From the NCBI GenBank assembly GCA_009695305.1, contig SIBG01000020.1:1-52717 (forward strand): a stretch of 52,717 bases of DNA, in the 5' to 3' direction. The number at the start of each line of letters is the position of its first letter. Position 1 is the stretch's first letter. The stretch is from Opitutus sp. Its GTDB lineage: Bacteria > Verrucomicrobiota > Verrucomicrobiia > Opitutales > Opitutaceae. Below the pieces are notes generated by a model. The model saw nothing but the letters and a program-made list of their open reading frames with translations. It did not search any database and was not told the origin of the DNA. Both the position numbers and the translations under genes were made by a program. Positions 30,233 through 38,335 of the stretch are shown one piece after another.

Positions 30233-31213
30233 ATGCCAGATTCCGCTCAATCCAGTTCGGGCACCGGTAAGCCGATTCCTCCGTCCTCCAAGCCATTTGC
30301 GCCGGAAGACGAGGCCGCCCTGCGCGAGGCCCTGAAGCGCTGCTCGCCGTCGAGTTTTGAGGCGGCGGTGCAGTTCCGCAAGACGGGAAATGCTGAGCAT
30401 GTCCCGGCTGTGGTGATCGGCGTGATTGAGCGCTTCGTCGAGCCCGACCTGCGCATGAAGTTGAAAGATGCCGACGACGACCTGCGGCTCATCGAGGATC
30501 TGGGCATCGACTCGCTGACGATGATGGAAATCGTCATTCTGGTGGAGGATGTGCTCCAGATGACCATCAACAACGACGAGCTGCGCAACCTCCGGACCGT
30601 CGGCGACGTGAAGACCTTCATCGACTGCAAAATCCGTGGCCTGACGCTACCGAAGCCGACGAAATTCCTCCCCATCGAGCACATCGGCGCGGTCATGCCG
30701 ATCCAGCCGCCCTTCCTTTTCCTCAACGAGGCCTCGGTCAGCTCGACCGCCGCCAACGGCAAATACAAGATCACCGGTCAGGAATTTTTCCTGCAGGGTC
30801 ACTTCAAGGACAACCCCGTGATGCCCGCCTCGATCATGCTGGAGGCGCTCGGCCAGCTGGCGGTGCTCTATCTGCTCGAAGGCCACATCCCGGAGCCGGG
30901 CAAGGCCGTCAACGCCACCCAGATTTTCTTCACCGGCTGCGAAGGCGTGCGCGCCCATCGGGTGTGCAAACCCGGCGATATCCTGACGCTTTCGATCAAA
31001 CCGAAGCGCAATAAGATGCCGCTGGCGACGTTTGAAGGCTCAATCCGGGTCGGGCAGGAAAAGGCGGTCATCGCCGAGGAAATCTCGCTGATCTTCGCCT
31101 ACGCCGACGCCGTCAACCTGCCCGTGCCCATCAGCGCGGGCGTGCCCGAAAGCGCCGTCAACGGCATCGCGGCCCCGGCCGGCACGCCGCTGCGCGCTGC
31201 GATCAACTCCTGA
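30233..31213 (+). CDS. Acyl carrier protein fused to FabZ-type 3-hydroxyacyl-ACP dehydratase
   Basis: A 326-residue fusion. Residues ~55-135 are an acyl carrier protein: DLGIDSLTMMEI contains Ser94, the expected phosphopantetheine site. Residues ~147-300 are a hot-dog dehydratase of FabZ type: QGHFKDNPVMPASIMLEALGQ supplies catalytic His190 and Glu204, with the 14-residue spacing of FabZ. A Ser/Pro-rich linker leads the protein. FabZ and ACP are usually separate proteins. A possible promoter (ttgggt, 18 bases, taacat at 30213-30218) is close to the ATG at 30233. The gene ends in its own strong terminator, then the ketosynthase operon starts. It probably dehydrates an acyl chain held on its own carrier domain for a dedicated lipid. 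Confidence 0.92.
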   Translation: MPDSAQSSSGTGKPIPPSSKPFAPEDEAALREALKRCSPSSFEAAVQFRKTGNAEHVPAVVIGVIERFVEPDLRMKLKDADDDLRLIEDLGIDSLTMMEIVILVEDVLQMTINNDELRNLRTVGDVKTFIDCKIRGLTLPKPTKFLPIEHIGAVMPIQPPFLFLNEASVSSTAANGKYKITGQEFFLQGHFKDNPVMPASIMLEALGQLAVLYLLEGHIPEPGKAVNATQIFFTGCEGVRAHRVCKPGDILTLSIKPKRNKMPLATFEGSIRVGQEKAVIAEEISLIFAYADAVNLPVPISAGVPESAVNGIAAPAGTPLRAAINS

Positions 31214-31245
31214 GTCACCGCGCCGGTTCGCCGGCCGGTTGATTT

Positions 31246-31275
31246 AACGGCGGCCCGCCCGGCCGCCGTTTTTTA
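31246..31275 (+). terminator. Rho-independent terminator of the ACP-dehydratase gene
   Basis: A perfect 10-bp stem, aacggcggcc / ggccgccgtt (31246-31255 with 31261-31270), with a 5-base loop cgccc and a run of Ts to 31274. It lies 32 bases after the stop and separates the ACP-FabZ gene from the ketosynthase. Confidence 0.95.
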
Positions 31276-31390
31276 TTTGGGCGGATCATCCTCCCGCGTT
31301 GACGCGTTGCGCCAACCGCCTTCACTAGGTTCCCTTGATGGCGCACGTCTGCCCCGCGGACGTCCCTATCGCCTCCGCCACTCACACCGC

Positions 31391-32650
31391 ATGCCCAGAG
31401 TTTTCATCACCGGTCTCGGATTCGTCACCAGCATTGGCAACGACGCAGGCACGGTCACGCGAAACCTCCGCGATCTGCGCCACGGCTTTGAGCTTTATCC
31501 GCCGTTCCAAAAGCCCGACATCCCCGTCAAGCTCGTCGGCACGATCAAGGAGTTTGCCGCCGACTCGACCGACCCCGAGGACTGGACCTTTCCCGCGCGC
31601 TACAAGATCAAACGCGAACTGCTCCGTTCGATGGCGCCCAACGGCCTGTTCGCCCACTGCGCCATGTTGCAGGCCATCGACGATGCGCGCCTCACCGAGC
31701 CAGACTGCTCCAATCCTCTCACCGGCCTTTACGCGGCTTCGGGCGGTTCGCCGATGCTCACGAACTACCACCACGAGCGCCTCCAGAAAGTCGGCGTCAT
31801 GCGCTGCTCGCCGCTCGGCATCGTCTCCGCGATTGTCGGCACCCTGAATTTCAACCTCGTCGCCGCCTTCAAGATCCAAGGTGTTTCGTGCGGTTTCTCG
31901 TCCGCCTGCGCTTCGTCGGCGCACGCGCTGGGCTACGCTTTCGACGACATCGTGCTCGGCCGCCAGAAACGCGTGTTCGTCGTCGGGGGTGAGGACGGCA
32001 ATACCGACGCCATCCTGCCCTTCGCCGGCATGCGGACCCTCTCGTTGCAAACCGATCCCACCCTGGCGTCGCGCCCCTTCGATGCGGCGCGCGATGGTTT
32101 TGTCGGCACCGGTGGCGCGACCGTGCTCGTCCTCGAGAGTGAGGCCGAAGTCGTCCGCCGCGGCGTGCAGCCTTACGCGGAGTTTCTTGGCTGGGGCCAG
32201 GCCTCCGACGGCTGGAACGTCGCCATCTCGCATCCCGAAGGCAGCGGTTCCGCCGCGGCGATGAACCTCGCACTCCGCGCGGCCAAGATCGCCCCGGAGC
32301 AGGTCGACTACGTCAACGCCCACGCGACCTCGACCCTCATCGGCGATATCTCCGAGGCGCGGGCCTTACGCGCCGTCTTCAAGGATTCCAGCACGCGCCC
32401 TGCCATCAGCAGCACAAAGGCGCTTACCGGCCACGGTCTTTCGCTCGCCGGCGCGATGGAGAGCGGCTTCTGCGCGCTGGCGCTGCGCGAAGGCTTCATG
32501 CCCGGCAACGCTCATCTTACCCAAATCGATCCGGAGTGCGGCGGCCTCAACATCCTCCGCGTCACCGCGCCCACGCCACCGCAGGTCGTCATCAAGAACA
32601 GCAGCGGCTTCGGCGGCGCCAACGTCGCCCTGGTTTTCCAACGCGCATGA
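31391..32650 (+). CDS. Beta-ketoacyl-ACP synthase (FabF-like)
   Basis: A 419-residue condensing enzyme of the thiolase fold, joining an acyl chain with malonyl-ACP. Catalytic Cys173 lies in FSSACASSAHA, His311 in VNAHATST, Lys343 and His348 in STKALTGHGLS, with the spacing of FabF. The C-terminal NSSGFGGANVALVF motif is typical. The cysteine context (SSACASSAHA instead of TACATG) is closer to specialised ketosynthases than to housekeeping FabF. ATG 31391 begins the first beta strand MPRVFITGLGFVTSIG. It is coupled to the reductase gene by an ATGA overlap. Confidence 0.93.
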   Translation: MPRVFITGLGFVTSIGNDAGTVTRNLRDLRHGFELYPPFQKPDIPVKLVGTIKEFAADSTDPEDWTFPARYKIKRELLRSMAPNGLFAHCAMLQAIDDARLTEPDCSNPLTGLYAASGGSPMLTNYHHERLQKVGVMRCSPLGIVSAIVGTLNFNLVAAFKIQGVSCGFSSACASSAHALGYAFDDIVLGRQKRVFVVGGEDGNTDAILPFAGMRTLSLQTDPTLASRPFDAARDGFVGTGGATVLVLESEAEVVRRGVQPYAEFLGWGQASDGWNVAISHPEGSGSAAAMNLALRAAKIAPEQVDYVNAHATSTLIGDISEARALRAVFKDSSTRPAISSTKALTGHGLSLAGAMESGFCALALREGFMPGNAHLTQIDPECGGLNILRVTAPTPPQVVIKNSSGFGGANVALVFQRA

Positions 32651-33492
32651 GGGCGCGGGTCTCCGATCTCCACCGCACCGCGTTCGTCACCGGCGCGAGC
32701 ACCGGCCTGGGTCGCGCGTTTGCCGAAATGCTCTTGGTCGATGGCGTCAGCGTGTGGGGCACCTCGCGCGAGGTCGCCCGGCTCGAGTCCCTCACCAGCC
32801 GGCACCCGTCGCATTTTACGCCGATTGCCCTCGACCTTCGCCGTGGGGCTCACGCCGAAGCGGTGTTTCGCGAGGCCGCGGCTGCTGCCGGTGGCTTCGA
32901 CCTGGTCATCAACAATGCCGGCTACGGGGTCTTCACGGAGTTTACCGCCGTCGAATTTTCTGTCTGGCAGGAGCAACTCGAAGTGATGCTCGTCAACACC
33001 GCGCGCCTGTCTCATGCCGCACTCCGCGAGCTGCTCGCGCGGCCCGCCGACCTGCGGCGCGGCGCGCTCGTCAATATCTCATCGCTCGCCGCCGAATTTC
33101 CCCTGCCCTTTCAGAGCGCCTACAATATCGCGAAGTCCGGCCTCTCCGCGCTCAACGAAAGCCTCATGCTTGAGACCGCCGGCACTGGAGTCGTCATCCT
33201 CGACTTCCGCCCTGGCGATTATCGCACCGACTTCGAAGGCGCCGTGCTCCGCCCGCCCGGCGGCGACGCCCCCCGCCTGGCGCGCGCGTGGTCCGCTTTC
33301 GCGTCGATGATGCGCGGCGGCCCCGCGCCCGCGCACGCCGCCGCGGCGCTGCGCCGTGCGCTGCTGAGAAACCGCAGTGGCACGGTCCGCACCGGTCGTT
33401 TTTTCCAAGCCGTGCTCGCGCCCTTCCTTGCCCGCTTCGGCTCGCTCGGGCTCAAGCGCCGCATCCAGGCGCGCTACTTCGACGCCGCCTGA
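32647..33492 (+). CDS. Short-chain dehydrogenase/reductase
   Basis: A 281-residue NAD(P)-dependent reductase of the classical SDR family. The cofactor loop is TGASTGLG near residue 15, then LVINNAGYG, and the catalytic Ser and YNIAK (Tyr/Lys). Its position directly after a ketosynthase (ATGA overlap) suggests that it reduces the 3-keto group made by that enzyme; it could also be a 3-ketosphinganine-type reductase if the oxoamine synthase at 37049 makes a sphingoid base. The start ATG 32647 is set by the overlap and the N-terminal strand. Confidence 0.9.
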   Translation: MRARVSDLHRTAFVTGASTGLGRAFAEMLLVDGVSVWGTSREVARLESLTSRHPSHFTPIALDLRRGAHAEAVFREAAAAAGGFDLVINNAGYGVFTEFTAVEFSVWQEQLEVMLVNTARLSHAALRELLARPADLRRGALVNISSLAAEFPLPFQSAYNIAKSGLSALNESLMLETAGTGVVILDFRPGDYRTDFEGAVLRPPGGDAPRLARAWSAFASMMRGGPAPAHAAAALRRALLRNRSGTVRTGRFFQAVLAPFLARFGSLGLKRRIQARYFDAA

Positions 33493-33501
33493 CCGCCCAG
33501 C

Positions 33502-34725
33502 ATGTCCAAACTTCGCATCCTCGTTCTCACGTCCAGCACTGGTGGCGGCCATGACGCCCGCGCGGAGGCGTTTGCCGAGTGGTGCTTCCAGCTTTACCGC
33601 CACGACGTCGATGTGCGCATCGAGCAGATGCTCGAGAAATCCTCCGTCGTGAACCGGACCGGCGTGCGCCTCTACAACCGCATCCAGCGCGGCGCGCCCT
33701 GGGTGCACAAACTTTTCTACGCGCTCATCGAGCTCCTTAGCTACCTCAACCGCCGCGACGTCACCTTCGGGTCCGGCTATTACCTCGCCGTGATCCGGGA
33801 TTATAAACCCCATCTCGTCTTCAGCGTTCACGATTGTCTCAACCGCGGCTATTTTCAGGCCGCGCGGGCCATTCTCGGCGCTGACCAGGTCCGCTGCGCC
33901 ACCTACTGCGGCGAGTTTTCCGGCGGCTGGGGTTACTCGCGCAACTGGCTCGAGCCCTCCGTCGATCTCTACATTTCGCGCACGCCCACGGCCCGCGACT
34001 ACGCGGTGCAGCGCGGCATCTCGGCGAATAAATCCCGCGTGCGCGGCACGCTGATGCAGCCCCGCGCGCACCTCGAGGTGCTCAGCCCGGTGGACCGCCG
34101 CGTTTTTCTCGACAAGCGCCTCGGCCTCGACGCCGACCGCTTCACCGTCTTTCTCGCCACTGGTGGCAACGGCGCCAACAACCACTTCGATCTCCTCCCC
34201 GCGCTGCTGGCGCACGCGTCCCGCGTCCAAGCGGTGATCATCTGCGGAAAAAACAAACAAACCTACAACGACCTCATCCATTGGCGCGCGCTGCACCCTG
34301 AGTTCAACTGCCACATCGAGGGCTACTCCGACATCATCCACCTCTACTTGCAGGTGAGCGATGCCATCGTCACGCGCGGCGGCACCACCACCTGCGCGAA
34401 GGCCCTGCACTTCAAGTGTCCGATCATTTTCAACGCCTTCGGTGGGATCATGCCCCAGGAGGAGCTCACGTGGAAATTTTTCCGCAATGGTGCCGCCTGC
34501 GAGAAAATCGAAAACGCCGCCGACTTCGCGCACCTGGTCGACACCTGGATGGCCGACCCTGGCGCCTACGCCCGCGTCCGCGAGAATTTGTTGAAGCTGC
34601 GCTACGAGGAAGACCCGACGATCCTCATCGACGAGCTTGTTGCCCTCGGCAACGAAGTCGTCGGGGCCAAACTCAAGCGCCGCGTCTTTCCGCCGGCGAA
34701 CGGGTCCGGGCACAAAGCCGGCTGA
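33502..34725 (+). CDS. MGDG-synthase/UgtP-type glycolipid glycosyltransferase
   Basis: A 407-residue GT28-family enzyme. The N-terminal part LRILVLTSSTGGGHDARAEA matches the monogalactosyldiacylglycerol-synthase domain (G-G-G-H near the start, which binds the lipid acceptor). The C-terminal part has FLATGGNGANNHFDLL, CHIEGYSDIIHLYLQVSDAIVTRGGTTTCAKAL and QEELTWKFF, the UDP-sugar-binding half. Relatives move a hexose from UDP-sugar onto diacylglycerol or similar lipids at the inner membrane. It starts 9 bases after the SDR gene, so a lipid acceptor made by that operon is a natural guess. No signal peptide. Confidence 0.9.
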   Translation: MSKLRILVLTSSTGGGHDARAEAFAEWCFQLYRHDVDVRIEQMLEKSSVVNRTGVRLYNRIQRGAPWVHKLFYALIELLSYLNRRDVTFGSGYYLAVIRDYKPHLVFSVHDCLNRGYFQAARAILGADQVRCATYCGEFSGGWGYSRNWLEPSVDLYISRTPTARDYAVQRGISANKSRVRGTLMQPRAHLEVLSPVDRRVFLDKRLGLDADRFTVFLATGGNGANNHFDLLPALLAHASRVQAVIICGKNKQTYNDLIHWRALHPEFNCHIEGYSDIIHLYLQVSDAIVTRGGTTTCAKALHFKCPIIFNAFGGIMPQEELTWKFFRNGAACEKIENAADFAHLVDTWMADPGAYARVRENLLKLRYEEDPTILIDELVALGNEVVGAKLKRRVFPPANGSGHKAG

Positions 34726-34809
34726 GTCTTGGTTGGCCCGGGCTGGAAACCGTGGCGACCGCGTCTTCCGCGTTGCCGGGCGTGGTGCGAACCCCACACT
34801 GGCGCGACC

Positions 34810-36021
34810 TTGTCGAACGCCGCGCCTGTCATCGCCTACCTCTTTACCACGTTTCCGAAAAGCACGGAGACGTTTCTCCAGCGTGAAATCATCGCGATGC
34901 GCGCGAAGGGGGTGAACCTCCGGCTCTACTCGCTTTGGGGCGGCGGCGGCTCGTTTCGCGGAGTGCCGGTCGCTCATTTCAATAAATGGCGTCTGCTCAC
35001 GCTGTTTTGGCTGATCCCTTTTGAGTCGTGGCGCCGGCCCGAGGTGCTGCGCCAGCTCTTGCGCGGGCTCGCGACGCGCCGGGCGCCGTCGTGGTTGAAT
35101 TTTTGGGAAAACATGCTCGGAGCGGGTTTTGCGTGTCTCTTTGCCCGCGCCTTTCGGAAGCATCCGCCGGCCCTCATTCACGGAGCGTGGGGCGGGGCGC
35201 CAGCCACCGCGGCGTGGCTGCTCTGGCGCATCGACGGCCATCGCTTCAGCGCCGCCGCCCACGCCTACGATATCTACGAGCACGGCGGCGACTGGTGGCT
35301 GAACGACAAGCTCGAACACGCCGCGTTCATCCACACCTCGACCGAAATGGGCCGCCGCGCGCTCGTCGCCCGCGGACTCGCCGCGGACAAAATCTGCTGC
35401 ATCCGGCGGGGCCTCGATCGGCTGCCGGCGCTGAAACCGCTCCGCGCTGCGCGCTCGCCGCTGCACTTGGTGTGCGTCGCGCGGCTCGTCGAGAAGAAAG
35501 GCCTCGACCACCAGCTCCGGATCTACGCCGCGTTGCGCACCGCGGGCGTGCCCTTCGAGGCCCGCATTGTGGGGGAGGGGCCCCTGCTGCCCGCCCTCGA
35601 AAAACTCGCCGGCCATCTTGGCATCGCGGCGAGCGTGACCTTCACCGGTCATTTGCCGCAGCACGAAGTCTGGAGCCAGCTCGCGTGGGCGGACGTGCTG
35701 TTGCACACCGGCGTCATCGCCGCGAGCGGGGACCGCGACGGCCTGCCCAATGTCATCCCTGAGGCCATGTCCGTCGGCGTGCTCGTCGTCACGTCACCCG
35801 CCGCCGCGACGACCGAGGCCATTACGTCGGGCGTGACGGGTCTGCTGGCTCCCGTCGACGCCTCCGCCGACTGGGTCGCCGCGTTGCGCCGCCTCTCGAC
35901 TGACGATGTTTATTGCGAAAAACTCCGCCGCGCGGCCCGCCACTGGGTGGAGGAGAATTTCGATGCGCACAGAAATGCCGCGCGGGTCTTCGCCCAGTTC
36001 CACCGGGCCATCGCGCCATGA
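34810..36021 (+). CDS. Glycosyltransferase family 4 protein (colanic-acid WcaL-like)
   Basis: A GT4 glycosyltransferase. The conserved start PVIAYLFTTFPKSTETFLQREI lies just after TTG 34810, giving 403 residues; a TTG at 34729 would add 27 residues that look unlike protein and would lie 3 bases after the previous stop. Donor-site parts include LVCVARLVEKKGLDHQLRIY, VGEGPLLPALEKLA and DRDGLPNVIPEAMSVGVLVV, where the E-x-7-E motif is partly changed. HAYDIYEHGG is the typical acceptor-side histidine segment of the WcaL-like group. It overlaps the next glycosyltransferase gene by ATGA. The start is uncertain; the family is firm. Confidence 0.85.
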   Translation: MSNAAPVIAYLFTTFPKSTETFLQREIIAMRAKGVNLRLYSLWGGGGSFRGVPVAHFNKWRLLTLFWLIPFESWRRPEVLRQLLRGLATRRAPSWLNFWENMLGAGFACLFARAFRKHPPALIHGAWGGAPATAAWLLWRIDGHRFSAAAHAYDIYEHGGDWWLNDKLEHAAFIHTSTEMGRRALVARGLAADKICCIRRGLDRLPALKPLRAARSPLHLVCVARLVEKKGLDHQLRIYAALRTAGVPFEARIVGEGPLLPALEKLAGHLGIAASVTFTGHLPQHEVWSQLAWADVLLHTGVIAASGDRDGLPNVIPEAMSVGVLVVTSPAAATTEAITSGVTGLLAPVDASADWVAALRRLSTDDVYCEKLRRAARHWVEENFDAHRNAARVFAQFHRAIAP

Positions 36022-37043
36022 TTTTTTTTGATGTGACCAAGGCCGGCGCTGCCGGACACCGCTCGGGCCTGATGCGCGTGAGTGCGCGGCTCGCGGATGG
36101 CCTCGGACCGGCGGCGACCGAAGTGCGCTGGCCGGCGTGGAATCGCGTGGTGCGACCCGCCGACTGGTTTTTGACCGGTGAACTTTTTTCGGAGGAGGAG
36201 CGCCCGGGCTTTACCGCCTTTCTTGCAACGCGCCCGTGCCGCCTCGCCGCAATTTTCCACGACGCGATTCCCCTCAAGCATCCGCAGATCACGTGGCCGC
36301 AGAGCGTGGCGCGGCATCCGGGTTACCTGAAGCTGCTCGCGCGCTTCGATCGCGTGTGGGCGGTGTCGGCGACGAGTCGTGACGAGTTGACTGGCTTCTG
36401 GCGTTGGCAGGGCGTGGCGAATCCTCCGCCGGTCGCAGTTCTCGCGCTCGGCGCGGATTTCAATTCCGCCCCTCGGATCGCGTCGGTCGCGCCACGCTCG
36501 GCCCTCAACCCTCAACTCCTCTGCGTCGGCATCCTCGAGCCGCGCAAGAATCAGGCGTTGCTCCTCGATGTCGCGGAGGAGCTTTGGCGCGAAGGCCTGC
36601 GCTTCGAATTGCACGTCGTCGGCCGCGTGAATCCACACTTTGGCCCGCCCATCGTCGCGCGCCTCAAGGCGCTGCGCAAAAAATTCCCCGGCCGGCTCCG
36701 TTACCACGAGGCCGCGAATGACGGGGCTGTCGCTCAGCTCTACGCGACGGCGCGGGCGAGCGTGTTTCCGACCGTGGCCGAGGGCTGCGGATTGCCGTTG
36801 CTCGAATCGCTTTGGCTGGGCGTGCCGTGTGTGTGCAGTGATTTGCCGGTGCTCCGCGAAAACACCGACGGCGGCGGCTGTGTGCCGGTCGCGCTCAATG
36901 ATCGCACGGCGTGGAAAGCTGCGCTGCGGCGGGTGCTGACGGACGACGCGCATCACACGCGGCTCACGACGGAGGCAACTTCCCGGTCGCTCCCGACTTG
37001 GACCGAGGCGGCGCAAACGATCTTAACTGGTCTGCGGCCTTGA
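36018..37043 (+). CDS. Glycosyltransferase family 4 protein (mannosyltransferase-like)
   Basis: A 341-residue GT4 enzyme with a compact N-terminal domain: HDAIPLKHPQITWP, then VWAVSATSRDELTGFW (mannosyltransferase-like acceptor half). The C-terminal part has LLCVGILEPRKNQALLLDVAE with the donor-binding Arg/Lys, and FPTVAEGCGLPLLESLWLGVPCVCSDLPVLRE with the E-x-7-E pair. It resembles the enzyme at 38336 in design (HDAIALKFPELTP, EGFGLPVIESLAHG), so the two are likely paralogues facing each other across the oxoamine synthase gene. The codons at 36501-36519 (ccctcaaccctcaactcc) insert word-like DNA into the interdomain linker. The start is ATG 36018. Confidence 0.87.
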   Translation: MIFFDVTKAGAAGHRSGLMRVSARLADGLGPAATEVRWPAWNRVVRPADWFLTGELFSEEERPGFTAFLATRPCRLAAIFHDAIPLKHPQITWPQSVARHPGYLKLLARFDRVWAVSATSRDELTGFWRWQGVANPPPVAVLALGADFNSAPRIASVAPRSALNPQLLCVGILEPRKNQALLLDVAEELWREGLRFELHVVGRVNPHFGPPIVARLKALRKKFPGRLRYHEAANDGAVAQLYATARASVFPTVAEGCGLPLLESLWLGVPCVCSDLPVLRENTDGGGCVPVALNDRTAWKAALRRVLTDDAHHTRLTTEATSRSLPTWTEAAQTILTGLRP

Positions 37044-37048
37044 GCGGC

Positions 37049-38245
37049 TTACAGCCGCTTCACGGCATACGCCATCGCGTCCGCGATCTTTTCGAGCTGT
37101 TCGTCCGTGTGCATCGCGGAGATGGCGGTGCGGATGAGATCCTTGCCGGCGGGCACGGCGGGCGCGATCGACATGACCGTGAAGACACCTTTTTCGAGCA
37201 GGGCCTTCCAAAAGGGATAGACCCGCTCTTTCGAGCCCAGCACGATGGGCACCGCGGGGGTCTCGCTCTCCCACACATCCAGACCGAGGGACTTGAGGAT
37301 CGCGCGGTATTTTTTCGTGTTGGCCCAGAGTTTTTCGAGGTGCTGCGGCTCGCTCTGCATGAGTTCGAGCGACGCCTGCGCGCAGGCCACCTGGCTCGGG
37401 CTGACGGCGGCGGAGAAAACGGTCTGCTTCGAGTTCGTGCGCAGATACTCGATGATCTCGCTCGAGGCGGCCACGAAACCGCCGGTGCTCGCCAAGGACT
37501 TCGACATGCTGCCGCAAATGATGTCGACCTTGTCGTTGAGCCCGAAGTGATCGACGGTGCCGCGACCCTGGCGGCCGAGGACGCCGAAGCCATGAGCGTC
37601 GTCGAGCACCGTGAAGCAGCCGTGCTCCTCGGCGATTTCCGTCAACTCCGGCAGCCGTGCGATGTGACCCTCCATCGAGTAAACGCCCTCGATGACGAGC
37701 ATCTTCGGCGCGTCGGGGCTGATGGCGCCGATGACCTCACGCAGGTCGTCGGGGTTGTTGTGCGAGAAACGCTCGTAGGTGGCGTTGGACAGCCGGATGC
37801 CGTCCCAGAGACACGAGTGAATGTTCTTGTCGGCGAGGATGACATCACCCTTCTGCGCAAAGGTCGCGACGCTCGACAGGCAGGACAGGTAGCCCGCCAC
37901 GCTGATGTGGCACGCCTCGCGGCCGAGAAAGGCGGCAAGTTTTTCCTCGAGTTCGAGATGGAAGACGCGCGAACCGTTGGAAATGCGCGCGCCCGTCGTG
38001 CTGGTGCCCCACTTGAGGAGGGCGGCGCGGCCGGCCTCGATCACTTTGGGATGGAACGACAGACCAAGGTAGTCGTTGCTCGACAGCATGATCATCTCGC
38101 GGCCGTGGAGCTGCACGGTCGTGCCCTTTTGGGCCTCCATGGCGTGATAGAAAGGCGCGTATTTCAGGCGCATCTTTGTCGCGTAGTCGTCGCGGCAGCG
38201 GGCCAGAATCGCCTTTTTGTTCTTGGTAAAGAAGGATAACGCCAT
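37049..38245 (-). CDS. Alpha-oxoamine synthase family PLP enzyme (SPT/KBL/AONS type)
   Basis: A 398-residue PLP enzyme that joins an amino acid to an acyl thioester with loss of CO2. SSNDYLGLSFHPKV (residues 55-68), TGARISNGSRVFHLELEEKLA, IEGVYSMEGHIARLPEL, DDAHGFGVLGRQGRGT (Asp215/216 and His218) and GSMSKSLAST with PLP Lys249 are complete. His143 in KNIHSCLWDG is the ring-stacking histidine. The family includes serine palmitoyltransferase, 8-amino-7-oxononanoate synthase (BioF) and glycine C-acetyltransferase. No bio genes are near, while ACP, ketosynthase, reductase and glycolipid-type glycosyltransferase genes are. A serine palmitoyltransferase-like role in a glycosphingolipid is therefore plausible but not shown. 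The start is ATG 38245. Confidence 0.88.
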   Translation of the reverse strand: MALSFFTKNKKAILARCRDDYATKMRLKYAPFYHAMEAQKGTTVQLHGREMIMLSSNDYLGLSFHPKVIEAGRAALLKWGTSTTGARISNGSRVFHLELEEKLAAFLGREACHISVAGYLSCLSSVATFAQKGDVILADKNIHSCLWDGIRLSNATYERFSHNNPDDLREVIGAISPDAPKMLVIEGVYSMEGHIARLPELTEIAEEHGCFTVLDDAHGFGVLGRQGRGTVDHFGLNDKVDIICGSMSKSLASTGGFVAASSEIIEYLRTNSKQTVFSAAVSPSQVACAQASLELMQSEPQHLEKLWANTKKYRAILKSLGLDVWESETPAVPIVLGSKERVYPFWKALLEKGVFTVMSIAPAVPAGKDLIRTAISAMHTDEQLEKIADAMAYAVKRL

Positions 38246-38335
38246 GTTTGAAGGGAAAGCATGAGCAGCCCTCCGGCCCATTGGCAAACGGAAAGGCTGG
38301 CCTGCGCCGGGAGCGGGCGCGCCTGATTTCGGGTC

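Noticed and set aside
33079..35706. A very long open frame on the minus strand (about 875 codons) opposite the reductase and glycosyltransferase genes
   Set aside because: Its translation is low-complexity (Arg, Ala, Glu, Val rich) with no family match, and it is antisense to three genes with complete catalytic motifs. In high-GC DNA such shadows are expected.
37049..38245. Naming the oxoamine synthase as BioF or as serine palmitoyltransferase
   Set aside because: Residues common to the whole family are present, but I cannot separate the subfamilies by eye. Context favours a lipid role only weakly, so no gene symbol is given.
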